The notes under the pieces are model-generated. The model worked only from the letters and a program-made list of their open reading frames with translations. It had not been told where the DNA came from and ran no database searches. Shown in pieces: positions 25,544-33,771 of a stretch of 64,000 bases of DNA. Made by a program: the position numbers and the translations under genes. Source of the stretch: an uncultured Eubacteriales bacterium (GTDB lineage: Bacteria > Bacillota > Clostridia > Christensenellales > Borkfalkiaceae); contig CATZMZ010000004.1 of the NCBI GenBank assembly GCA_958421945.1, positions 1-64,000 of the forward strand, written 5' to 3'. Each line of letters opens with the position of its first letter. Within the stretch, counting starts at the first letter, position 1.

Positions 25544-26564
25544 CGTTTTTGCCTCCTATCTTTTTAATAACCTTTAATATGTTAAGATGCTGCGGGCATT
25601 TGTTGACGCATCTGCCGCAACCGACGCAGGAATACGTGCCGCCGTACTGCGAGGGGTAATACACGAGCTTGTGCATAAATCTCTGACGGTAACGCTGCAT
25701 TTGCGTGGTACGCGAGTTCGCCGCCGCCATCTGCGTGAAATCCGAATACATACACGAATCCCAGCATCTGAATCTGTTTACGCCCTTATTCGTTTTGAAA
25801 TCCCTGATATCGAAGCACTGACACGTCGGGCAAACGAACGTACACGTTCCGCAACCGAGGCACGCCTCCGACAGCTCGTTCCAAACGGGCAGGTTGAACA
25901 GCTCGTTAAGATTTTCGGGCTTAAAGCGCGACAAGTCGAGGTGAGAATAAGGCAGCTTTTCGGTAATCTCGCGGCTTTGCTTTTTAATCTCTTCTACCTT
26001 TGCCCCGTCGTCCGCTTCGGAAAACTCTTTAACCGTTTCCAAAAACCTTTCACCCTTTTCGGTGTTGGCGGAAAGATACAAAAAGCTTTCGTCAAGCCAG
26101 CCGGTAGCGTCGCCGCCGGGGTTTTCTGCAGTAATGCCGAAAACGTTACAGAAACAGCTTAATTCGGGCTTGTTGCAAGCGAGCGTAACTATTGTCGCCG
26201 CTTCCCTTCTCGCCTTATAAAAGGTGTCCACGGGTTCTTGCAAAAACACGTTGTCGAGAATAGCGAAAGAGCGAAAATCGCAAGCACGAACGCCGAAAAT
26301 AACGAACGGCGCGGGTTCTTTCCTTATGTCCTCGATTTCCACATTCTTGCCCGAAAGCTTAAACTTCATCATCGTTTCGCTTTGAGGGAAGAAGAAATCC
26401 TTTGCGCTTTTAACGGTTTTCAGCGTATCCAGAGCCACTTCCGCGCCCGCCTCGTATTTGCCGTAGTTTACCTCTCCGGCTTTTTTTACGGGCAGGAACA
26501 AATCGGAGGCTTCGGCGACCTTGCCGAAAGCGTCGTTTAATTTATCTCTTGAAATTTTAATCAT
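25536..26564 (-). CDS. flxB: 4Fe-4S dicluster subunit of the Flx module (FlxB-like)
   Basis: A 342-residue iron-sulfur protein resembling the beta subunits of anaerobic sulfite reductase and soluble hydrogenases. An N-terminal domain with conserved Cys (FGVRACDFRSF, CNKPELSCFC) is followed by CLGCGTCTFVCPTC and CVGCGRCVNKCPQ near the C terminus. It should carry electrons from FlxA towards HdrA. B versus C naming follows mirrored gene order relative to Desulfovibrio flxABCD and is tentative. Confidence 0.78.
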   Translation of the reverse strand: MIKISRDKLNDAFGKVAEASDLFLPVKKAGEVNYGKYEAGAEVALDTLKTVKSAKDFFFPQSETMMKFKLSGKNVEIEDIRKEPAPFVIFGVRACDFRSFAILDNVFLQEPVDTFYKARREAATIVTLACNKPELSCFCNVFGITAENPGGDATGWLDESFLYLSANTEKGERFLETVKEFSEADDGAKVEEIKKQSREITEKLPYSHLDLSRFKPENLNELFNLPVWNELSEACLGCGTCTFVCPTCQCFDIRDFKTNKGVNRFRCWDSCMYSDFTQMAAANSRTTQMQRYRQRFMHKLVYYPSQYGGTYSCVGCGRCVNKCPQHLNILKVIKKIGGKNDD

Positions 26565-26579
26565 ATCGAATCTCCCGTA

Positions 26580-27560
26580 TTACTTTTTAACGGCGTCGGC
26601 TGCAGCGTTGGGGTCAACGTCATCAGTGGAAAACTGCGTGAGCGGAGTTTTCCCGTCGGCGGTTTCGCCTGCCTTAAATTCGCCGTAAAGCTCGTCTGCG
26701 TCCTTAATGAATTTTCTGTTAAGCAAATGCAAGGGTATGCTTTGCGGGCAAACTCTCGAACACTCGCCGCAGTCCGTACAACGCCCCGCCACGTGGAACG
26801 CGCGGATAACGTGGAACAACTGTTCCTCGAACGTAACGTCGTTAGCCTTTGCGGCAACGCCCGAAGCGGGATTGTCGAACACGCATTTAACGCACGAACA
26901 AGCGGGACAAACGTTTCTGCAAGCGTTGCAGCGCAAACATTTGGAAAGCTGCTCCTGCCAGAACTTAAAGCGTTCGTCCGCAGTCATATTCTCTATTTCG
27001 GCAACATTAGAGAAGCGGTCGAGAACGGGGTCTTCGGTATCGTCGATAACGACCGTGTCGTCCGCAACCATGAACTTTTTGCCTTTGCAGGTTAAACATC
27101 TCTCTAAAATCGCCTCGCCCTTAGACAAAACCTTTTCGCCGTAAAGGGTGTTAAGCTTAACGTTTTCGCCCTCGTATTTTTCGTCGGTAACGCCGTCGAT
27201 TCCCAAGCTTAAAAGCTTACGGTTATCGAGCTTGCCGTGACATTCCGTGCCGATAACGTAGAACTTTTCGCGTTCGATTCTGTGTTCTTTAACCAGCTCG
27301 TTAAAGCTGTACGTATCGCAGGGCTTTAAGAACACGGCGGTTTTGCCCTCTTTTTTGTTAATATCGATTAAGTATTTTGAAAGGTTCGCGCCGCAGAAAT
27401 CGTTATAAACGAATTCCGAAAGGCTTTCCTCCGTTTCAAACGTCGCGGGAGAGGGGTCGTGGAAAAATTCGCCCTTCTTCCAGCCGACGACTCTTTTAAT
27501 TTCGCCGCCCGCAAGCAGCTCCTTCGCTTTAACTATCATTGCATTCGAAAGCTCACTCAT
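26580..27560 (-). CDS. flxC: 4Fe-4S dicluster subunit of the Flx module (FlxC-like)
   Basis: A 326-residue protein. The first ~150 residues resemble FrhB/HydB-type domains (VVGWKKGEFFHDPSPA, FLKPCDTYSFNELVKEHRI, VIGTECHGKL); then come CLTC, CLRCNACRNVCPACSC and CTDCGECSRVCPQS clusters. It is a probable electron-transfer partner of FlxB and FlxD. It overlaps flxD by 8 bp. It may be a distant paralogue of flxB. Confidence 0.76.
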   Translation of the reverse strand: MSELSNAMIVKAKELLAGGEIKRVVGWKKGEFFHDPSPATFETEESLSEFVYNDFCGANLSKYLIDINKKEGKTAVFLKPCDTYSFNELVKEHRIEREKFYVIGTECHGKLDNRKLLSLGIDGVTDEKYEGENVKLNTLYGEKVLSKGEAILERCLTCKGKKFMVADDTVVIDDTEDPVLDRFSNVAEIENMTADERFKFWQEQLSKCLRCNACRNVCPACSCVKCVFDNPASGVAAKANDVTFEEQLFHVIRAFHVAGRCTDCGECSRVCPQSIPLHLLNRKFIKDADELYGEFKAGETADGKTPLTQFSTDDVDPNAAADAVKK

Positions 27561-28014
27561 CGGCGTTCTCCTTTACCCTTAAATCCTGTAAGCGTTTGTT
27601 TTCGCCAAGCTCCGTAACGGTTTTGACAAAATCGTTCATAACCGCGGAAAACTTCGCGCCTTCCGCAGCGGACACCCATTCCACGCGCGTTCTGCCCCGC
27701 TCGATACCGAGATAATCGAGGAAATTAAACAGAAGGGACATTCTCCTTCTCGTGTAATAGTTACCCGTTACGTAATGGCAGTCGCCGGGGTGACAACCGC
27801 AAAGAATAACACCGTCCGCGCCGCGCTGAAACGCCTTTAATATAAACATAGGATTAACCCTGCACGAACAAGGCACTCTCACTATCTTAACGTTCGCGGG
27901 GTACGATAACCTCGACGAACCCGCAAGGTCCGCGCCCGCGTAGGAACACCAGTTACAGCAAAACGCGACGATATTCGGTACGAATTCGTTTTTATCTTTT
28001 TCTATCTCTTGCAT
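27553..28014 (-). CDS. flxD: FlxD/MvhD-like hydrogenase iron-sulfur subunit
   Basis: A 153-residue MvhD-family protein that normally docks electron-input modules onto HdrA. Cysteines occur in AFCCNWCSYAGADLAG, VPCSCRVNP and LCGCHPGDCHY, the [2Fe-2S] binding pattern of the family. Overlaps hdrA by 13 bp and flxC by 8 bp, indicating tight stoichiometric coupling. Confidence 0.9.
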   Translation of the reverse strand: MQEIEKDKNEFVPNIVAFCCNWCSYAGADLAGSSRLSYPANVKIVRVPCSCRVNPMFILKAFQRGADGVILCGCHPGDCHYVTGNYYTRRRMSLLFNFLDYLGIERGRTRVEWVSAAEGAKFSAVMNDFVKTVTELGENKRLQDLRVKENADE

Positions 28015-29993
28015 ATTGCTTCAACCTCCGACATAATCTGTTTGGACGAGAATCCCGAAAGGTCCATCGCGCCCGAAGGACAGGTTACGGTACACGCGCC
28101 GCAGCCCTGACATACCGCAGGATTAACGACGGCGACTCTCCTCGTTTCCGTTTTGCCGCCACCGATACGGAATTCCTTATTTTCGTAAGAAATCGCGCCG
28201 TAAGCGCACACGTTGGCGCATTGCGAACACCCGTTACACATCTGCTCGTTGCTGTGAGCGACGCACGGGTTGGTTTTTAAGTGTTCTTTTGCGAGTAACC
28301 CGATGACTTTTGCCGCGCAAGCCGACGCCTGCGAAACCGTTTCGGGGATGTCTTTCGGACCTTGGCAAACGCCCGCAAGGAACACGCCCGCAGTAGGACT
28401 TTCAACCGGCTTTAACTTCGGGTGAGCCTCGGTTAAGAAATTGTTGGTATCTATGCTTGCGGTAAGAAGCGTTGCGATTTTCCTTACGGAAGGCTCGGGT
28501 TCGATAGCCGTCGCCAACACCACGAGGTCGGACGGGATAACGATTTGTTCGTTATTGAGAAGGTCCGAACCCTGAACCATAAGCTTGCCGTTTTCGTTAT
28601 AAACCTTGCCGACCATGCCTTTTATATAATCCACGCCGTATTGTTCGACCGCGCGGCGATAGAATTCGTCGTAATTCTTACCGGGGGTACGCACGTCGAT
28701 ATAGAAAACGTGAACCTCCGTGTCGGGGTATTTTTCACGGATAAGCATCGCATGTTTCGCGGTGTACATACAGCAAATTTTAGAGCAGTACGGTTTGCCG
28801 CAGCCGGATACGTCGCGTGAGCCTACGCATTGAATAAAGGTGATAACCTTGGGGTGCGTAAGGTCGGACGGGCGCAAAAGCGTGCCGTTCGTAGGACCTG
28901 CCGCATTCATTAAACGTTCTAATTCCAAAGACGTGATTACGTCTTTATTGTCAGAATAACCGTATTCGTTAAAAGCGTCTATGTTAATGGGACGGAAGCC
29001 GGTCGCGACGACGATTGCGCCGTATTCTCGCTCGACGAATTCGTCTTTCATATCGTAATTTATCGCGCCCGCTCCGCAGAATTTTTGACAAATTCCGCAC
29101 TTGCCCGTTTTAAGCTTTATGCATTGCTCCGGGTCGATAACCGCCACGTTAGGGATAGCCTGCGCGAACGGAATATATATAGCGGTGCGGTTGTTAAGAT
29201 TCATATTGAACTCGTTAAGTCCCTTTTTGGAGGGGCATTTTTCCATACAAACCTTACAGCCGGTACACTTCGTTTCGTCAACGTATCTCGCTTTCCTCTT
29301 GATTTTAACCTTAAAGTTGCCGACGAAACCTTTAACCTCTTCCACTTCGGAATATGATAAAATATCTATTTTGTCGCTTTGGGCGCAGTCCACCATTTTG
29401 GGCGTTAAAATACACGCCGAACAGTCGAGCGTCGGGAAAGTTTTATCAAGCTGACTCATTCTGCCGCCGATAGTGGCGTTCTTTTCGACGATGTCCACGG
29501 GATAGCCCGCTTCCGCTATGTCCAAAGCCGCCTGAATACCCGCGATGCCGCCGCCTATAACCAGCGCACGCTTGATAACGGGACTTTCCCCTTCGGTGAG
29601 CGGTGCGTTAAGTCTGACCTTCGCGATAGCCGTACGCACGAGAACTAACGCTTTTGCGGTCGCTTCCTCTTTATCCTTATGTATCCAAGAACACTGTTCT
29701 CTGATATTCGCGACTTCAACCATATAAGGGTTAAGCCCAGCGCTTGCCGCCGCCCTTCTGAACGTCGCTTCGTGCATTCTCGGAGAACACGAACCGATGA
29801 CGATACCGTCAAGGTGGTGTTCCGCGATAGCCTTTTTGATGAGTTGCTGACCGTTTTCCGAACACATATACTGATAATTTTCGGCATAAACGACGTTCGG
29901 CTCTGCTTTTATGAGTTGCGAAAGCTTTTCGACGTCTACCGTAGCAGCAATGTTAGAACCGCACCAGCAAATAAATACTCCGATTCTCTGCAT
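28002..29993 (-). CDS. hdrA: HdrA-like electron-bifurcating flavoprotein
   Basis: A 663-residue heterodisulfide reductase A-type protein, the flavin hub where electrons can be bifurcated. N-terminal HdrA domain (GVFICWCGSN, SCSPRMHEATFRRA), thioredoxin reductase-like FAD domain with GGGIAG (147-152), an inserted ferredoxin motif (CTGCKVCMEKCP) and a further Cys set (CIKLKTGKCGICQKFC), CxGxxYCSKICC, and two C-terminal [4Fe-4S] motifs (CNGCSQCANVC, CQGCGACTVTC) that may serve ferredoxin. The start at 29993 follows GAGG; a longer frame starts 16 codons upstream. Confidence 0.93.
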   Translation of the reverse strand: MQRIGVFICWCGSNIAATVDVEKLSQLIKAEPNVVYAENYQYMCSENGQQLIKKAIAEHHLDGIVIGSCSPRMHEATFRRAAASAGLNPYMVEVANIREQCSWIHKDKEEATAKALVLVRTAIAKVRLNAPLTEGESPVIKRALVIGGGIAGIQAALDIAEAGYPVDIVEKNATIGGRMSQLDKTFPTLDCSACILTPKMVDCAQSDKIDILSYSEVEEVKGFVGNFKVKIKRKARYVDETKCTGCKVCMEKCPSKKGLNEFNMNLNNRTAIYIPFAQAIPNVAVIDPEQCIKLKTGKCGICQKFCGAGAINYDMKDEFVEREYGAIVVATGFRPINIDAFNEYGYSDNKDVITSLELERLMNAAGPTNGTLLRPSDLTHPKVITFIQCVGSRDVSGCGKPYCSKICCMYTAKHAMLIREKYPDTEVHVFYIDVRTPGKNYDEFYRRAVEQYGVDYIKGMVGKVYNENGKLMVQGSDLLNNEQIVIPSDLVVLATAIEPEPSVRKIATLLTASIDTNNFLTEAHPKLKPVESPTAGVFLAGVCQGPKDIPETVSQASACAAKVIGLLAKEHLKTNPCVAHSNEQMCNGCSQCANVCAYGAISYENKEFRIGGGKTETRRVAVVNPAVCQGCGACTVTCPSGAMDLSGFSSKQIMSEVEAICKR

Positions 29994-30009
29994 AGAATGT
30001 CCTCTTAAA

Positions 30010-30396
30010 TCATTTGTTATATTTTCTGTAAGCCGAAACAAGTAATTGCCCCGGGATAAGTTCGTCTACAACAGGCGGAATTTCCTCCGCGGTCAATGCG
30101 TTGCCGCCCTGCATTCTTATAACCGTATCTCTCACGGCTTCGATAACGCCCTGGGGCGCGACGCCTCTCGGACAACGTTCCACGCAAGCCATACAGGATA
30201 AGCAGTTAAACACGGCTTGACTGCTTAAAAGCTTGTCTATCTTGCCCGAAACGAGATAGGTCACGAACTGATGCGGCTTAATATCCATTTCGTGGAAAGC
30301 CGGACATCTACCCGAGCACTTGCCGCATTTCATACACTTTTTAACGTCCGTGCCGCTGATGAGATTGATATTTTCAAGCGTTTCAGTTTTATTCAT
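30010..30396 (-). CDS. hdrC: HdrC-like iron-sulfur subunit
   Basis: A 128-residue HdrC-type protein with two [4Fe-4S] motifs, CMKCGKCSGRCP and CLSCMACVERCP. It relays electrons between HdrA and the catalytic HdrB. It overlaps hdrB by 8 bp and is 16 bp from hdrA. Confidence 0.92.
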   Translation of the reverse strand: MNKTETLENINLISGTDVKKCMKCGKCSGRCPAFHEMDIKPHQFVTYLVSGKIDKLLSSQAVFNCLSCMACVERCPRGVAPQGVIEAVRDTVIRMQGGNALTAEEIPPVVDELIPGQLLVSAYRKYNK

Positions 30397-31168
30397 CTTT
30401 CACTCCTAACGCTTCGGCAAGCAATTCGGTAAAGTATTTAACCTTTACCCCTGCGCCGTTGCTCTGCAAATTATAAAGGCAAAGCGGACAAGCGGTAACT
30501 AATTCCTCCGCCCCCGCGTTCTGCGCGTTCTTGACTATCGCGTCCCTGCGCTTTTCGGTCAATTCCTTGTTCTTAAAGGAAACGTACGCGCCGCAACATT
30601 CGTTACGCATAGGATATTTAACGGGCGTTCCGCCGATTGCGGCGATAAAGTCCTCGATAATCGTCGGGTTTTCGGGATTGTCAAACGCCATCTCCTTGGA
30701 CGGTCTTAACAAAAGACACCCGTAATACGCGCCGACCTTTCTGTTAAGCGGGTTCACGACCTTGCTTTTGATAACGTCGAAGCCGACGAGATTTTTAAGC
30801 ATTTCGAGATAATGCACGACCTCCGTTTCGCCCGCGTAAGGGGTTTCGAGGTCAAGATAATTGTTGGCTTTCGTGCGGACGTTATCGTCGCCGAGCATAT
30901 CCGCGTTTACGCGTTTAATCACGTTATGACAGGCGGAACACAAGGTGAGAAGCTTTCCGCCGTGGTTTTTCGCGTAATCGAGCGCGCGAACTGCGGACAA
31001 TTTCGTAGCGATTTCGTCCCTTGCCGTGGGATAAACCGCGCCGCAGCATTGCCAGTTTTCGATTTCTTCCATCTCTACGCCGAGCGCCGCAGCGGAAGCC
31101 CTCGCATACTTATCGAGTTCCTTCGCTTTGGTTTTAAGCGTACAGCCGGGGTAATAACAAATTTTCAT
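30389..31168 (-). CDS. hdrB: HdrB-like catalytic subunit (two CCG domains)
   Basis: A 259-residue HdrB-type protein with both cysteine-rich domains intact: Cys9-x31-Cys41Cys42-x34-Cys77-x2-Cys80 and Cys151-x39-Cys191Cys192-x34-Cys227-x2-Cys230. In methanogen HdrB these bind two non-cubane [4Fe-4S] clusters that cleave the CoM-CoB heterodisulfide. A clostridial-type bacterium is not expected to make those coenzymes, so the natural substrate is another disulfide/thiol pair, or the site serves to pass electrons on to the fumarate reductase pair. First gene after a 231-bp gap from fumC. Confidence 0.92.
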   Translation of the reverse strand: MKICYYPGCTLKTKAKELDKYARASAAALGVEMEEIENWQCCGAVYPTARDEIATKLSAVRALDYAKNHGGKLLTLCSACHNVIKRVNADMLGDDNVRTKANNYLDLETPYAGETEVVHYLEMLKNLVGFDVIKSKVVNPLNRKVGAYYGCLLLRPSKEMAFDNPENPTIIEDFIAAIGGTPVKYPMRNECCGAYVSFKNKELTEKRRDAIVKNAQNAGAEELVTACPLCLYNLQSNGAGVKVKYFTELLAEALGVKDE

Positions 31169-31171
31169 AAT

Positions 31172-31396
31172 AGTTTTTCCGTTTTAGTTATTTTGGTTTG
31201 TTTTAGATTTAAGGACGGAGAAAGGTTGCGGATTTTCGCAACAGTCTTTTGTATCCCGACGGGGAAACGTTCCGTCAATAAAGTCGCAGAGTAGTTCGGA
31301 TTGCGGTAACAGGGATTCGCCGCCCGACGGGCGCGTACATTTTAGTACGTAACCAAGGGCAAGAATTCACGTAGCCGCAAGACGGGCTGCTATCCG
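31172..31396 (-). other. Structured gap between fumC and hdrB
   Basis: No gene. Several short hairpins can be drawn on the minus strand: AGCC/GGCT, CGTAC/GTACG (around 31335-31350), GCCCG/CGGGC, an outer AGTCG/CGACT pair closing about 100 nt, and GTTGCG/CGCAAC (around 31216-31233). A weak promoter (TTGACG-19-TACAAA) is near 31250-31280. It could be an attenuator, a processing site, or an intergenic palindromic repeat. Confidence 0.35.
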
Positions 31397-31399
31397 ACT

Positions 31400-32782
31400 T
31401 TACACGTTCTTAAAGGGATAAGCCATCTCCTCAGGATGGAACACCTCGTCAAACTTCTCTGCGGTAAGGAAACCTAACCCTACGCAAGCCTCTTTTAAGG
31501 AGATATTCTCTTTATAAGCCTTTTTGGCGGTTTTGGCGGCGTTTTCGTAACCGATATAAGGATTAAGCGCGGTAACGAGCATAAGAGAGTTATGTAAGTT
31601 GTGCGCCATTTTTTCCTTGTTCGCCCTGATACCCGTAACGCAATTTTTCTCGAACGAAACGATGCCGTCCGCTAAAAGTCTTGCCGATTGCAGGAAGTTA
31701 TACGCGATAACGGGCATAAACACGTTAAGCTCGAAATTCCCCTGCGACGCGCCTATTCCCACTGCAACGTCGTTCGCCATTACCTGAACGGCAACCATCG
31801 TCATCGCTTCGCACTGCGTGGGATTAACCTTGCCCGGCATAATGGACGAACCCGGTTCGTTTTCGGGAATAAATATTTCGCCCAAGCCGTCTCTCGGACC
31901 GGAAGAGAGCCAACGCACGTCGTTTGCGATTTTCATAAGGTTAGCCGCGAGAGCCTTCATTGCGCCGTGCGCGAACACGAGCGCGTCTTTGGAGGTAAGT
32001 GCGTGGAATTTGTTGGGCGCGGTCTTAAAATCCTTACCCGTTAAAACGCTGACCTGCTTTGCGACCTCCGTATCGAAGCCCGCGGGCGCGTTTAAGCCCG
32101 TGCCGACAGCAGTGCCGCCGAGAGCAAGCTCCTTTAAACCCGCAAGTGACAAAGAAAGCTGTGCTTTGGTTTGCTCCACCATTGCGCGCCACCCGCTGAT
32201 TTCCTGCGAGAAAGCGACGGGAACGGCGTCCTGCAAATGCGTTCTGCCCGATTTAACTATCCCCTCGTTCTCCGCTTCCAGACGCTTGAACGTGGCGATA
32301 AGCTTATCCATTGCGGGGAAAAGCGAATCTTCGAGCGCGACGACCGCAGCGATATGCATTGCCGTGGGGAAAGTATCGTTGGAGCTTTGACTCTTATTGA
32401 TATCGTCGTTGGGGTGCAGAATTTTCGCGCCGGCGATTTCGTTGCCGCGGTTAGCGATAACCTCGTTGGCGTTCATATTAGACTGCGTGCCGCTACCCGT
32501 TTGCCACACGACGAGCGGAAAATGCTCGTTAAGCGCGCCGGAAATAACCTCGTCGCAAGCCTTGCTGATAGCGTCAAGCTTTTCCTTCGGCAATTTGCCG
32601 AGGTTAAAGTTAGCGATGGCTGCGGCTTTTTTCAAGATTCCGAAAGCGTGAGTGATTTCCCTCGGCATGATTTCCGTGCCGATTTTAAAATTCTCGAAGC
32701 TTCTTTCCGTTTGCGCCGCCCAGTACTTGTCGTCGGGTACGCGCATTTCGCCCATAGTATCTTTTTCAATGCGATATCCCAT
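31400..32782 (-). CDS. fumC: Fumarate hydratase, class II
   Basis: Interconverts malate and fumarate; a 460-residue oxygen-tolerant, iron-free homotetramer type. Family signature GSSIMPGKVNPTQCE, plus SGSGTQSNMNANEV-like region (WQTGSGTQSNMN) and GRTHLQDAVP with catalytic His. It lies 18 bp downstream of rex and upstream of the hdr-flx-frd genes, so it can supply fumarate to the reductase at the end of the cluster. GGAGG precedes the ATG. Confidence 0.96.
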   Translation of the reverse strand: MGYRIEKDTMGEMRVPDDKYWAAQTERSFENFKIGTEIMPREITHAFGILKKAAAIANFNLGKLPKEKLDAISKACDEVISGALNEHFPLVVWQTGSGTQSNMNANEVIANRGNEIAGAKILHPNDDINKSQSSNDTFPTAMHIAAVVALEDSLFPAMDKLIATFKRLEAENEGIVKSGRTHLQDAVPVAFSQEISGWRAMVEQTKAQLSLSLAGLKELALGGTAVGTGLNAPAGFDTEVAKQVSVLTGKDFKTAPNKFHALTSKDALVFAHGAMKALAANLMKIANDVRWLSSGPRDGLGEIFIPENEPGSSIMPGKVNPTQCEAMTMVAVQVMANDVAVGIGASQGNFELNVFMPVIAYNFLQSARLLADGIVSFEKNCVTGIRANKEKMAHNLHNSLMLVTALNPYIGYENAAKTAKKAYKENISLKEACVGLGFLTAEKFDEVFHPEEMAYPFKNV

Positions 32783-32800
32783 AAATCCTCCGTTATGAAT

Positions 32801-33424
32801 TTAATTGTTTTCTAATTTAAAGCTCAGATAAGCGAGCGATAAAGCCATATCCTCTTGCTGAACGGTAACGCCGTCCTTAACCTTTAATTTCACGGGCGCG
32901 AAGTTCCATATAACCTTAACGCCGCAATCCACCAACAGGTCGCAAACGCTTTGCGCCGCACCGACGGGAACGGTGATAATGCCGATTTTAACGTCGTGCA
33001 TTTCGCAATACCGCCGAAGCTCCCCGATATTAAACACGGGTTTGCCCGAATCGGTAACGCCCGTTTTGTCCGCGTCGGAATCGAACGCCGCGCCGATAGC
33101 CAGCCCGAATTTGCCGAAGCCGCCGTAACCTAATATCGCTTTGCCAAGCTTCCCCGCGCCGACAAGCACGATTTTAGAGCCGTAACCGTTTTTCAAATAA
33201 CTTTTAAGGTTTTCTTTTAATTCGTTTTTGTCGTAACCTATTTTAGGTCTGCCCCGACCCGAAAGCGCGCCCAAATCCTTGCGAACCTGAACCTCGCCGA
33301 GTCCCAACCCCCGCGCGATTTCCGCCGAGGAAACGTATTCCGCGTCATCGGAAACGGTGTCGAGATATTCGAGATACAAAGGCACTCTGCCAAGCGTGGC
33401 TTTTTTAAGTTCCGCGTTTACCAT
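32801..33424 (-). CDS. rex: Redox-sensing transcriptional repressor Rex
   Basis: A 207-residue Rex: winged helix N-terminal domain (VSSAEIARGLGLGEVQVRKDLGALSGRGRPKIGYD), Rossmann domain with VLVGAGKLGKAILGY for NAD(H), and the C-terminal domain-swapped helix. Rex releases DNA when NADH/NAD+ rises, de-repressing NADH-consuming fermentation genes. Being the first gene of a cluster that ends in an NADH-linked reductase suggests local autoregulation, though I saw no convincing Rex palindrome near the promoter. Confidence 0.95.
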   Translation of the reverse strand: MVNAELKKATLGRVPLYLEYLDTVSDDAEYVSSAEIARGLGLGEVQVRKDLGALSGRGRPKIGYDKNELKENLKSYLKNGYGSKIVLVGAGKLGKAILGYGGFGKFGLAIGAAFDSDADKTGVTDSGKPVFNIGELRRYCEMHDVKIGIITVPVGAAQSVCDLLVDCGVKVIWNFAPVKLKVKDGVTVQQEDMALSLAYLSFKLENN

Positions 33425-33696
33425 CTCTCCTACGCCGCGCGAGAAAAATCTTTAGCCTTGCCGTTGCCGCGCCTGACCGCTTTTGCGTTCCCGCACGAAT
33501 CGTTTTTAAGGCCGGCTCTTTCCCGCTTGCGCCATTCTCCGTGTTTTTTATTTTAATTTTCGTTCCGTTTTTTTAATTGAATCGTTATAACGTTTAAGTC
33601 TCGTTCGCCTATCGGTAAGTTTTATATCGATACTACCCATATCTAATTAACTCAAAAAAATAAATCCACCGAATTTCGACAAAAACCCAACGTGCA
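33425..33696 (-). promoter_or_regulatory. Long (~270 nt) 5' leader of rex
   Basis: The promoter at 33703-33731 implies a ~270-nt untranslated leader, far longer than others in the window. It has no ORF of note, AU-rich in its 5' half and GC-rich with many AAA/GGCG runs in the 3' half. I could not match it to a known riboswitch, T-box or leader peptide. Confidence 0.4.
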
Positions 33697-33702
33697 TAAA
33701 AG

Positions 33703-33731
33703 ATTATATCAAATGAAAAAACGTCCGTCAA
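33703..33731 (-). promoter_or_regulatory. Promoter of the rex-fumC cluster
   Basis: Minus-strand TTGACG (33726-33731), 17-bp spacer, TATAAT (33703-33708). Confidence 0.8.
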
Positions 33732-33771
33732 GCGTTTGGCGGGCGTTTAGTCGATAAGGAAAAATTTTCTT

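Noticed and set aside
28002..31168. Methanogenic origin of the hdr genes
   Set aside because: HdrABC-Flx homologues are common in anaerobic bacteria and all neighbours are bacterial; there is no sign of archaeal genes.
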